Positions 49,622 to 58,309 of a stretch of 58,342 nt of DNA are shown piece after piece (within the stretch, counting starts at the first letter, position 1; each line of letters opens with the position of its first letter). Source of the DNA: Actinomycetales bacterium (GTDB lineage Bacteria > Actinomycetota > Actinomycetes > Nanopelagicales > Nanopelagicaceae). A program made the position numbers and the translations under genes. The notes under the pieces are model-generated. The model made no database searches and had not been told where the DNA came from. It saw nothing but the letters and a program-made list of their open reading frames with translations. The stretch is from positions 1 to 58,342 of the forward strand of contig JAGWYB010000003.1 in the NCBI GenBank assembly GCA_018969585.1. The letters run 5' to 3'.

Positions 49622-51409
49622 ATGACTGAATTCTTCGTCCCAGCACTTGAACCGGCGGCTACCGCGGGAAATCTAACCAACCTAATCGCTGAGCGCGCCT
49701 GGTTTGAACCAGAGCGCATAATGGTTTCGCGTCCTCTGGGTGATGGATGGCAGCCAGTTAATGCCCGTGAGTTAGAAGCAGAAGTGCGAGCGACGGCCAA
49801 GGGATTAATTGCATCCGGAGTTGAAATTGGAGATCGCGTCGCCATCATGGCGCGTACTCGCTATGAATGGACGATTCTTGATTTCGCCATCTGGTTTGCT
49901 GGCGGAGTTCCTGTGCCCATTTACGAAACATCGTCACCAGAACAAGTCGACTGGATACTCACTGATTCGCACTCCGTTGCGATCATTGTTGAGACGCCAC
50001 AGCTCAAAGAATTAGTTGCACCAGTTCTTCCAAGTTTCACCAAGAACTGTTGGACTATGACCGAAAATGTTCTCTCTCAATTATCTTATTTAGGCCGCGA
50101 TATTTCAGATGCTGAGATTGATCGTAGACGGAGCGCGTTAACGCCGGACACTCTTGCTACATTAATTTATACCTCAGGAACTACCGGCAAACCCAAAGGT
50201 GTCCAGTTAACTCATGGCAACTTCCTCTCGGAATGCGGAAATGTTGTGATGGGAGCCTCAGATTTATTCTTAAAGCCAGGAGGCTCAACCCTCTTATTCC
50301 TTCCAGTTGCACACGTATTTGGTCGCATGGTGCAGATTGGTTCGTTGCGCGCTGGATTACATCTTGCTCATTGTGGAGATGTCCTAGGCCGTCTCACTAC
50401 TGATCTCGCCTCGTTTAAGCCGACCTTCGTGTTAGCTGTCCCAAGAATATTTGAGAAGGTTTACAACAGCGCTGAATCTAAAGCCGAGGCAGCCGGAAAA
50501 GGTGCAATTTTCCGCAAAGCAGCAAATATCGCAATTGAATATAGCCGCTCACTTGATGAAGGCAAAGTACCTCTTGGTTTAAAGGTTAAGCACGCACTCT
50601 TTGATCGCCTGGTTTATTCGAAAATTAGAAATGGACTTGGCGGTCGAGTTGAGGCTGCGATATCCGGCGGCGCTCCCCTTGGCGAAAGACTTGGTCATTT
50701 CTTCCGAGGCGCAGGTGTTCGAGTTCTCGAGGGTTATGGCCTTACTGAAACAACAGCCGGTGCTACTTTGAATCTGACTACAGCTCACAAAGTTGGCTCG
50801 GTGGGAAGACCAATTCCTGGCACCACAATAAAAATTGCCGATGATGGTGAAGTTCTCATCAAGGGACCAATTGTGATGCGCGGTTACTGGCAGAACGATG
50901 CTGCAAATAGTGAAGTCTTCTCGGAAGATGGCTACTTCAAATCTGGTGATTTAGGAAAGCTGGATGAGGAAGGTTATCTATACATAGTGGGACGTAAGAA
51001 AGAGTTAATTGTTACTTCCGGCGGAAAGAATGTCGCTCCCGCAGTACTTGAAGATCGACTCCGCGCTCATCCACTTGTGAGCCAATGTATCGTCGTTGGA
51101 GATAATCAACCTTATATCGCAGCCTTGATAACGATAGATCCTGAATCAATAAAGGGATGGATTACTGCGAATAAAAAAGATGGCGCAACAGTCGCCGACT
51201 TAACTAATGATCCAGATCTTATTTCAGTAATTCAAACTGCTGTTGATGAGGCTAACAAAGCGGTAAGTAGAGCTGAATCAATTAGGAAATTCAAGATTCT
51301 TCCCGTTGACTTCACAATTGCCGGTGGACATTTAACCGCCAAACTTTCAGTTAAGCGTCACGTAGTTCAAAAGGAGTTTGCTTCCGAGATCGCAGAGCTC
51401 TTTGCCTGA
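49622..51409 (+). CDS. Long-chain fatty acid-CoA ligase (FadD15-like)
   Basis: LIYTSGTTGKPKGVQLTH, GYGLTETTAGATLN, YFKSGDLGKLDEEGYLYIVGRKKELI. Confidence 0.94.
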   Translation: MTEFFVPALEPAATAGNLTNLIAERAWFEPERIMVSRPLGDGWQPVNARELEAEVRATAKGLIASGVEIGDRVAIMARTRYEWTILDFAIWFAGGVPVPIYETSSPEQVDWILTDSHSVAIIVETPQLKELVAPVLPSFTKNCWTMTENVLSQLSYLGRDISDAEIDRRRSALTPDTLATLIYTSGTTGKPKGVQLTHGNFLSECGNVVMGASDLFLKPGGSTLLFLPVAHVFGRMVQIGSLRAGLHLAHCGDVLGRLTTDLASFKPTFVLAVPRIFEKVYNSAESKAEAAGKGAIFRKAANIAIEYSRSLDEGKVPLGLKVKHALFDRLVYSKIRNGLGGRVEAAISGGAPLGERLGHFFRGAGVRVLEGYGLTETTAGATLNLTTAHKVGSVGRPIPGTTIKIADDGEVLIKGPIVMRGYWQNDAANSEVFSEDGYFKSGDLGKLDEEGYLYIVGRKKELIVTSGGKNVAPAVLEDRLRAHPLVSQCIVVGDNQPYIAALITIDPESIKGWITANKKDGATVADLTNDPDLISVIQTAVDEANKAVSRAESIRKFKILPVDFTIAGGHLTAKLSVKRHVVQKEFASEIAELFA

Positions 51410-51962
51410 TCGTTTGGACCTTGCGCGCCGACTCCATGACGGGCCGGCGCAGCAAATTGTTGCTCTTGGATTATCCCTTGATGAGGTTATTTCTAATCCA
51501 ATTCTCAATGACGAGACTCGCATTCACTTGCGAAAAATCCGATTAGATTTATTTTCGCTCAGTCAATCTCTAAGAGATGAAATCTATCTTCTACGATCAA
51601 GATCTTTCATCGAACTCGAAACGTCAATACGCGAAATTCTTGGAGATATAAGAATTAATATTGAATTGCCGAAATTAATATTAAATCAATTCAAAGAAGA
51701 TGCAATTGTGCGATCAATTAGTGAAATAGCTCGTAACAGCGCGCGTCACTCCGGATGTGATGAATTTAATCTAAGCTCACAGGTTAGTGGAAATACTTTG
51801 ATCATTGAAATTTCTGACAATGGAGTCGGTGGAATCTCTCACTCTGAGCGAACCTTTGGTATCCATTCCATCACTGAAGCAATTGAAGTTATCGGCGGTA
51901 CGGTTACCTGGGAATCTGACGGCGCGGGGTCTCGCTATAGATTGATTATTGGTTTGGAATGA
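51402..51962 (+). CDS. Minimal HisKA_3-type histidine kinase without sensor domain
   Basis: ARRLHDGPAQQIVALGLSL H-box; EIARNSARHS, ISDNGVGG HATPase motifs; candidate TTG start overlaps fadD stop. Confidence 0.85.
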   Translation: MPDRLDLARRLHDGPAQQIVALGLSLDEVISNPILNDETRIHLRKIRLDLFSLSQSLRDEIYLLRSRSFIELETSIREILGDIRINIELPKLILNQFKEDAIVRSISEIARNSARHSGCDEFNLSSQVSGNTLIIEISDNGVGGISHSERTFGIHSITEAIEVIGGTVTWESDGAGSRYRLIIGLE

Positions 51963-52579
51963 GCATTCGAATTCTGGTCGTTGACGATCACATTTTGGTG
52001 AGGGAAGGTCTTCGCAGAGCGCTCTCTCGAGAGAAAGAATTCTCCGTAGTTGGCGAAGCAGCCACTAAACGAGAGGCCTTGGTGCAAATTCCTCATCACA
52101 GTCCGGATGTACTTGTTGTAGATCTTCATCTACCTGATGGAAATGGACTCGAAGTGATTGCATGGGCAAGAGCTCTCTCACAGCAAATGGGTATCGTTGC
52201 ATTAACTTTCTCTAAATTTCCGGAACACATATTGGCATGTATGGAATCTGGAGCGAGTTCTTACGTTGATAAATCCGCGCCGATCAGTGAATTAATTACG
52301 GCAATTAGGTCAAGTTCGACTAACCCACTTACATTTACTGCTCGAAAAATTACCGACGCAATTTCTCTAAAGAATCAAAGTGTTGGTTTAACTGCTCGAG
52401 AACTAGAAATTCTTGAGATCCTTCCTACCGGGGATACCGTTTTACAAATGGCTCAACATCTTTTCGTTACTGAGTCCACAATAAAAACTCATCTAGCGGC
52501 TATTTATCGAAAGCTGGGAGCAGCAAATCGAGTTCAGGCTATAAACGCAGCAAGAAAATTAGGGCTGTTGCATCATTAA
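51959..52579 (+). CDS. NarL/FixJ family response regulator
   Basis: ILVVDDHILVREGLRRAL, VLVVDLHLPDG, LuxR HTH TARELEILEILPTG...TESTIKTHLAAIYRKLGA. Confidence 0.95.
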   Translation: MSIRILVVDDHILVREGLRRALSREKEFSVVGEAATKREALVQIPHHSPDVLVVDLHLPDGNGLEVIAWARALSQQMGIVALTFSKFPEHILACMESGASSYVDKSAPISELITAIRSSSTNPLTFTARKITDAISLKNQSVGLTARELEILEILPTGDTVLQMAQHLFVTESTIKTHLAAIYRKLGAANRVQAINAARKLGLLHH

Positions 52580-52580
52580 A

Positions 52581-53729
52581 TTATTTAACTGAAAACTTCA
52601 ATAACTTATTAAACTCTTCGGCCCAAAATTCCCAATTCCAATTCTTTGTTGCGAACTCTCTCGCTCGCTGGCTCATTGTCGAGCGCAATTCTTGATTCCT
52701 TAAGAGCTGGAGAGATCTCTCGGCAATTTCTTCAACATCTTCGCCGTTAACAACAAATCCAGTCTCACCGTGAATGACCGCATCAGGAGCTCCTCCGGAA
52801 TTTCCAACAATTACAGGCAGGCCACATGCGCTTGCCTCCAAATAAACAATTCCCAACCCTTCAACTTCTAGACCAAACAATCTCGTTCGTGCAGGCATAA
52901 CGAAGAAATCACCAACAGATAGAAAACTCGGGAGTTCCTCATAACTTATTCGACCTAGGAATTTCACATTCTCGGTTAAATTCAATTTCTTACAGATATC
53001 TTCGAGTTCCGGTCGATGAGGTCCTTCACCAATAAGCAATAGTGTTACATCTGGGAATTCCTGTTTAATAATAGGGAGCGCTTCTATTAGACGATCTTGA
53101 CCTTTCCGATGAACTAGCCGCCCCACCGAAACAATTACTGGAACTTTCAATAAATTCAATTTTTCTCTTAACTCAGCTCCTCGAGGACGGAAATGTTGCA
53201 CATCTATTCCAGGGGCAATTTGTACAAGTTTCTCGGTTGGGACAGCTTTCGAAATTGCGCCAGCAGTGAAGGACCCGAGATATCCGAAGTTATCAATATG
53301 TCTGGAGCTAAAGCGAAGTAACCATGAGAAGGGAGGAATTTGCGCCCACCAAACTTCATGGCCATGGGTAAGTGCAACTATTTTCCGTACACCGTCCAGG
53401 CGCAGCCATTTTGCTGATATTCCAAGTGGGGCCGCAGCTCCAAACCAAACGAACTCAATTCCCTTATCTCTAATTGTTCTACGGAGCGCAGCCACAACTC
53501 TCGGCGTTGGTAAGAGAATGCGGCTTCGATCTCGAACTACTTCTACGCCAAATTTTTCTCGCCAAAGGTTGTCGTAATCTTCGGTATGAGATTGCTTTGA
53601 AGTGTAAACAGTTACTTGAGAATCAGTTAACCGCTCTAGTAATCCTATGATAAAGGTTTCGATACCGCCGGCACGCGGTCCGAAATCATTAGTCACAAGT
53701 AATACTCGAACAGACTTTTCCTTAGAGAC
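52581..53729 (-). CDS. Glycosyltransferase family 4 (PimB'-like); true start uncertain (GTG 53696 or non-canonical GTC 53729)
   Basis: VRVLLVTNDFGPRAGGIETF, VSVGRLVHRKGQDRLIEALP, VVYLEASACGLPVI-type GT4 motif. Confidence 0.88.
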   Translation of the reverse strand, partial: VSKEKSVRVLLVTNDFGPRAGGIETFIIGLLERLTDSQVTVYTSKQSHTEDYDNLWREKFGVEVVRDRSRILLPTPRVVAALRRTIRDKGIEFVWFGAAAPLGISAKWLRLDGVRKIVALTHGHEVWWAQIPPFSWLLRFSSRHIDNFGYLGSFTAGAISKAVPTEKLVQIAPGIDVQHFRPRGAELREKLNLLKVPVIVSVGRLVHRKGQDRLIEALPIIKQEFPDVTLLLIGEGPHRPELEDICKKLNLTENVKFLGRISYEELPSFLSVGDFFVMPARTRLFGLEVEGLGIVYLEASACGLPVIVGNSGGAPDAVIHGETGFVVNGEDVEEIAERSLQLLRNQELRSTMSQRAREFATKNWNWEFWAEEFNKLLKFSVK

Positions 53730-54735
53730 GGCGAGCTCCTACATATTTTTTCCGACCGAAGAAATTTCCAAATTCAGCAATCTGAACTCTCGCTCCTGGT
53801 CGCGGCGCATGCACCATCTTGCTCTTGCCGATATAAATTCCAACATGAGAAATCGGACTACCAAAGAAGACTAAATCTCCTGGAATTAAATTACCGCGAG
53901 CAACTGAGCGACCGTAACCAAATTGGGCTCTAGAGGAGTGAGGTAATCGGACGCCGGATTGTTGGAAGGCTCTCATGGTTAATCCGGAGCAATCCCACTT
54001 GATCGGACCGGATGCCCCCCATACATAGTTATCGCCAATTTGTTTGACTGCATATCTAAGTGCAATGCCTGCTCTACCGGAAACGGTATTTGCGAGTCGA
54101 GCTTGTTCTTTCGAATATTTCTCTCTCGCATCTTCATCCATTGCTTGTAGGCGAAGTAATCTTTCGCGATCGGCTTTCTCCAATCTAGAGAGCAACTTTT
54201 CAGCAGCGGCTAACTTCTGTTCGACTTGAGCTGCTTGGGCTCGATAGCGCGCTTCTGCTGCTTTAACTAAGCTCAATTTATCGCCCACAGTGAGTGAAGT
54301 GGCATCGAGTCTCTGTTTTGCGATAGCAAATTGTCGTAATTTCAAAGATTGTTTACGAGTTACGCTCTCGAGGGATCCTGCAGCAGAGAGATAAAGAGTT
54401 GGGTCTGATGAGAAGAGAAGTTCAACGCTTTCGCCAAGTCCAGTCGATTTGTAGCGAGCGACCGCGATTGAGGCGAGAGATTTTCTAATCTCATCGACAT
54501 TTTCTTTCTGACTTGCGGCTTCTTGCTGTACTGAGGCGAGCTGTTTTTGCAGGCGACCTAATTCAATTTTTGCGGCCTGGGCATTTTCGCCGGCTTCAGC
54601 AGCGTCTTCCTGGAGCCGTTCAACTTCCGCTCGCACTCTTAATAAATCGGCGTTAGGAGCCGCAGTGGCAGGGGGCGCCAGAGTTATTGCTAGCGCTGCT
54701 GAGAGCAGCGAGGCCAGGATCTTTGAGCGGGTCAT
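53722..54735 (-). CDS. NlpC/P60 peptidoglycan endopeptidase with coiled-coil N-terminus
   Basis: Signal peptide, coiled coil, WDCSGLTMRAFQQSG, LPHSSRAQ, PGDLVFFGSPISHVGIYIG. Confidence 0.94.
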   Translation of the reverse strand: MTRSKILASLLSAALAITLAPPATAAPNADLLRVRAEVERLQEDAAEAGENAQAAKIELGRLQKQLASVQQEAASQKENVDEIRKSLASIAVARYKSTGLGESVELLFSSDPTLYLSAAGSLESVTRKQSLKLRQFAIAKQRLDATSLTVGDKLSLVKAAEARYRAQAAQVEQKLAAAEKLLSRLEKADRERLLRLQAMDEDAREKYSKEQARLANTVSGRAGIALRYAVKQIGDNYVWGASGPIKWDCSGLTMRAFQQSGVRLPHSSRAQFGYGRSVARGNLIPGDLVFFGSPISHVGIYIGKSKMVHAPRPGARVQIAEFGNFFGRKKYVGARRL

Positions 54736-54767
54736 CGCTTTAGGCTAACTGCGTTCCCTGGGAGGGC

Positions 54768-54998
54768 TCAACCTGAGAGGGATTCCCCCGCCTGGGTGTT
54801 TTCTTGGAGTTCAAATCTAAGCGGCGGAACCATTCCTCGCGAGGCTAGTAGGTCGATAACTCGAGACTCCTCGTTGCCCATCGAGCGAGGATTTCCGATC
54901 AAGACCGAAACCACGCAGTCATCGCACTTAATATCTCGCACTACACATGAGTCGCAATCAATGATCATGTCGAAGAAGATATAGAGGGGCACTGACAT
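54768..54998 (-). CDS. Small Cys4 protein (CXXC-X6-CXXC), conserved-hypothetical type
   Basis: MSVPLYIFFDMIIDCDSCVVRDIKCDDCVVSVLIG...LLASRGMVPPLRFEL; lies between NlpC/P60 and the RibD-like gene; internal ATG preferred. Confidence 0.65.
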   Translation of the reverse strand: MSVPLYIFFDMIIDCDSCVVRDIKCDDCVVSVLIGNPRSMGNEESRVIDLLASRGMVPPLRFELQENTQAGESLSG

Positions 54999-55017
54999 CC
55001 TCAGTACCTTTGCGGCT

Positions 55018-55527
55018 GTGTCGAATGCAACTGGATCAATAGTGCGCGCCAACCTCATCCTCGCGGCAAATGGGGCGACGATGCTTGATGGCAGTTCTAG
55101 GCCGTTGAGTCCCAAGGCCGATCGGGAGCGATTTCACTTATTGCGAAGCCAGGCTGATGTGATTTTGATTGGTGGCAGAACTTACAGCTCTGAACCATAT
55201 CGAGGAATTTCCCAGCCGCTACTTGTTGCAAGCCGTACTCTGAGCCAGCACGAACCAGGAGTTGAATTTCACAACTGTTCGCCCGTTGATTTAGTTGCGA
55301 TTGCCAAGAATCGATATCACTCAATATTAATTGAAGGAGGGATAAATTTCTTAAACAGTCTCATTCCTGCCAAAGTAATTGATGAAGTTTTTCTGACAAG
55401 AGTCAGCATAGATGGCGATGGATATATCTTTGATGAGGGTGATTTACGGCAAAACTACCTTCTGCGCTCAGAGGAAATTCTTGAAGACCTGAGTTTCGAA
55501 CGGTGGGATATTAACCCGCAGAGATAA
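55018..55527 (+). CDS. Dihydrofolate reductase/RibD C-terminal family protein
   Basis: VRANLILAANGATMLDGSSRPLS, VILIGGRTYSSEPY, ILIEGGINFLNSLI. Confidence 0.88.
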   Translation: MSNATGSIVRANLILAANGATMLDGSSRPLSPKADRERFHLLRSQADVILIGGRTYSSEPYRGISQPLLVASRTLSQHEPGVEFHNCSPVDLVAIAKNRYHSILIEGGINFLNSLIPAKVIDEVFLTRVSIDGDGYIFDEGDLRQNYLLRSEEILEDLSFERWDINPQR

Positions 55528-56362
55528 AGGCCACTCCAGCTACTGCAAAGGCGATGCCAAGGTATTGAACTCTATGAAGTCTTTCTCCTAGGAATCTAAA
55601 GGCCAATATTGAAGTGACTATCGGGAAGAGGGAACCGAGAACCATTGCAATTGAGACTAGACCTTTAGTGGTAGCTACTCCGAGTAAGAAATTTGCGAGA
55701 AAATCAGCGATACCTATAAACAACAAAGTAGGTAGATCACCTCTAGCGAAACCGCCAAGCGACTTTGCGCGAAGTGCGATGAAAATACAGATAGTCACTG
55801 AAGCCAATCGCATAGTTGTCATGGTGTGCAATGAATCAACTCTTGCCCCAATAGCGATAAAAGTTAGCGCTCCGCCAAATCCCAGCGCTGCTATAACCGC
55901 AAAAATTAGCGGCCGAATAGGTAAACCACCTTTTACTTCTGGTCCACTCGCCAAGAAAGCGCCAAGCAATGCAACTATGAGCCCAAATGTTTGCAAAGAA
56001 GAAGGTCTTTCGCCTCCGAGAAAAGCGACTGTTAACGGTATTACAGCGGCAAGTGAGGCAATCGGGCTTACTACGCCCATTCTTCCCGTAGCTAGCCCGG
56101 TATAAAAAGCGAGTAGTCCGATAAATCCGGAGATTCCTGCAATGACTCCGGGGATGAAATAACCCGAGAAACTTAAATTGGGAGTTATAAATTCACGACC
56201 GAAAATTAAAGTTGCAAGAATTGCAAAAACGCCAAAAAGTAAACCGAAGAATTGTGAAACGCCAGTTACTGCGATTGAGCGATAACTCTTGGAAAGGTTC
56301 CCAGCCAAGTAATCCGCTGTTCCCCAGAGCAGGCTTGAGAAAAGCGCCAGAATCGAACCCAT
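55511..56362 (-). CDS. EamA/DMT superfamily transporter
   Basis: Ten-TM pattern, LLWGTADYLAGNLSK, EamA repeats. Confidence 0.88.
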   Translation of the reverse strand: MGSILALFSSLLWGTADYLAGNLSKSYRSIAVTGVSQFFGLLFGVFAILATLIFGREFITPNLSFSGYFIPGVIAGISGFIGLLAFYTGLATGRMGVVSPIASLAAVIPLTVAFLGGERPSSLQTFGLIVALLGAFLASGPEVKGGLPIRPLIFAVIAALGFGGALTFIAIGARVDSLHTMTTMRLASVTICIFIALRAKSLGGFARGDLPTLLFIGIADFLANFLLGVATTKGLVSIAMVLGSLFPIVTSILAFRFLGERLHRVQYLGIAFAVAGVAFISAG

Positions 56363-56434
56363 AACGGCAACCTACCTGATGGCATCCCCACGCGCCTTCC
56401 GCCCCAGCCGCACCAATTCTCCTACCCTTAGGTT

Positions 56435-56992
56435 GTGGCGAAAGATGGCATTCAATTTCAGAAATTTTGTAGTGAAGCAAGAGCGATGCGTTTTCGACCA
56501 GAAATTTCAATCACTGAGGTTCCAGCTCCTCAAAAATTAGCTCCCTTTTCTATTGCCTTTAGCGCCGATGTGATTATTAAAGATGATGATGTTGCAACTG
56601 GACGTTTTGTAATGCTCCATGATCCGAATGAACAAGAGGCTTGGTCTGGGACTTTTCGATGTGTTACTTTCGTAAGATCAGCCGTAGAAAGTGAGATGCA
56701 ATCTGATCCATTGATGTCAGATGTCGCCTGGACCTGGTTTCAAGATTCCCTAAAAGAGTCGGGTGCGGATAGCAAAGAAACAAGTGGAACCGTAACCCGA
56801 GTTTCTAGCGCATCTTATGGACAAATGGCTGATACCGAACATTCCGCTGAAATAGAAATCCGCGCTTCGTGGACTCCAATTTCTGCAAACCATTTAGAAA
56901 AACATTTCCAAGCTTGGGCCAGGCTCCTTGAAGTATCCTCCGGATTGACGCCTCTAGCTGACGGCGTTACTTCCTTAACGCAAAGGAATTAA
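56435..56992 (+). CDS. DUF3000 family protein
   Basis: RFRPEISITEVPAPQKLAPFSIAFSADV; directly upstream of the RNase D gene as commonly seen in actinobacteria; GTG start. Confidence 0.85.
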   Translation: MAKDGIQFQKFCSEARAMRFRPEISITEVPAPQKLAPFSIAFSADVIIKDDDVATGRFVMLHDPNEQEAWSGTFRCVTFVRSAVESEMQSDPLMSDVAWTWFQDSLKESGADSKETSGTVTRVSSASYGQMADTEHSAEIEIRASWTPISANHLEKHFQAWARLLEVSSGLTPLADGVTSLTQRN

Positions 56993-58272
56993 TGCGAAAC
57001 CTGACCGCCCCAGAGGGTGGAACGCCGAAAGTTATAGAGAACGAAACAGAGTTTTCGAGAGCGCTACAAGAATTAGCTGGCGGAACTGGTCCGATTGCTA
57101 TTGATGCAGAGCGAGCTAGCGGATTTAAATACAGCCCCCGGGCCTATCTGATTCAGTTAAATCGACGAAATGGTGGACTTCACCTGCTTGATCCAATTGC
57201 CCTACAAAACTCGCCACTTATTGCAAAATTATCTGATCTAATTTCACAGAACGAGAGCATCATTCACGCGAGTAGCCAGGACTTACCTTGTTTGCGCGAA
57301 TTCGGAATTCACCCAAAAAAACTCTTTGATACCGAATTAGGTGCACGCATTGCAGGCTTTGCAAAAGTCGGCCTAGCTCCATTATGTGAAAATCTTCTTG
57401 AGATCTCGCTAGCTAAGGAACATAGCGCAGTCGATTGGTCGATTCGACCATTACGAAATGAATGGCTGGACTACGCAGCTCTAGATGTTGCCGTATTAAT
57501 TGATTTACGGGATAAAGTCGAAGCTGCGCTTCGCGATTCAAACAAACTGGCCTGGGCTGAAGAGGAATTTGCCGCATCCCTGAAAGCAGAGTTACCTAAA
57601 ACTCGCCCAGAACCTTGGCGAAGGACCTCTGGAATGCACCAAATTCGTTCTCGTTTTGAGTTAGCAATAATTCGCTCCCTATGGCAAGCCCGCGATGAGA
57701 TTGCAAAAAAGATTGATCTTGCTCCCGGAAGATTGCTAAACGATGCAGTAATAATCGAACTGGCACGTAACAAGCCAAAGAAGCGTGAAGAATTTCTCGA
57801 AATACCTATTGTAAAAATGCGTATTCGAAACGAAATTCAAATTAGCTATATCAATCGCTGGTTATCCGTTCTTAATGAGGCATACCGAATTCCTGAGGAG
57901 AATTGGCCTGAGATGCGAGCTCGTGGCGATTCCTTGCCTGCCCCAAGAATTTGGCGCGATAAATTCCCGATTGCTAACGCACAACTCCAACATGTTAGGC
58001 GGAGTTTGGCTGAGATTTCTGAGAAATATTCCATCCCTCAAGAAAATCTTCTTTCTCCAGAAATACTGAAGCGAATAATTTTTAATAATGGAAAGGAAAG
58101 TCCAACTCCTGATTCACCTTTGGCACGCCTTAACTTGGTGGAAGTTCTAGGCACACTCGGGGCTCGTAAATGGCAGATCGATCTGGTGTTTGATGCGATT
58201 TCTAGGGCGAGGTGCGAAACCGAGCCTCCGAGCGAGCCCGAACCGCCCGAACCCGTTCATACAACCTCATAA
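56992..58272 (+). CDS. rnd: Ribonuclease D (DEDDy exonuclease with HRDC domain)
   Basis: IAIDAERASGFKYSPRAYLIQL, HASSQDLPCLREFGI, YAALDVAVLIDL. Confidence 0.93.
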   Translation: MRNLTAPEGGTPKVIENETEFSRALQELAGGTGPIAIDAERASGFKYSPRAYLIQLNRRNGGLHLLDPIALQNSPLIAKLSDLISQNESIIHASSQDLPCLREFGIHPKKLFDTELGARIAGFAKVGLAPLCENLLEISLAKEHSAVDWSIRPLRNEWLDYAALDVAVLIDLRDKVEAALRDSNKLAWAEEEFAASLKAELPKTRPEPWRRTSGMHQIRSRFELAIIRSLWQARDEIAKKIDLAPGRLLNDAVIIELARNKPKKREEFLEIPIVKMRIRNEIQISYINRWLSVLNEAYRIPEENWPEMRARGDSLPAPRIWRDKFPIANAQLQHVRRSLAEISEKYSIPQENLLSPEILKRIIFNNGKESPTPDSPLARLNLVEVLGTLGARKWQIDLVFDAISRARCETEPPSEPEPPEPVHTTS

Positions 58273-58281
58273 AGTGACCCT

Positions 58282-58309
58282 AATTACGCAACATAAAAGT
58301 TGCGTAATT
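58282..58309. terminator. Perfect 11-bp stem-loop after rnd, candidate terminator
   Basis: AATTACGCAAC-ATAAAA-GTTGCGTAATT. Confidence 0.55.

Noticed and set aside
55614-56105. 163-aa top-strand ORF opposite the DMT transporter
   Set aside because: Antisense shadow with no domain signature
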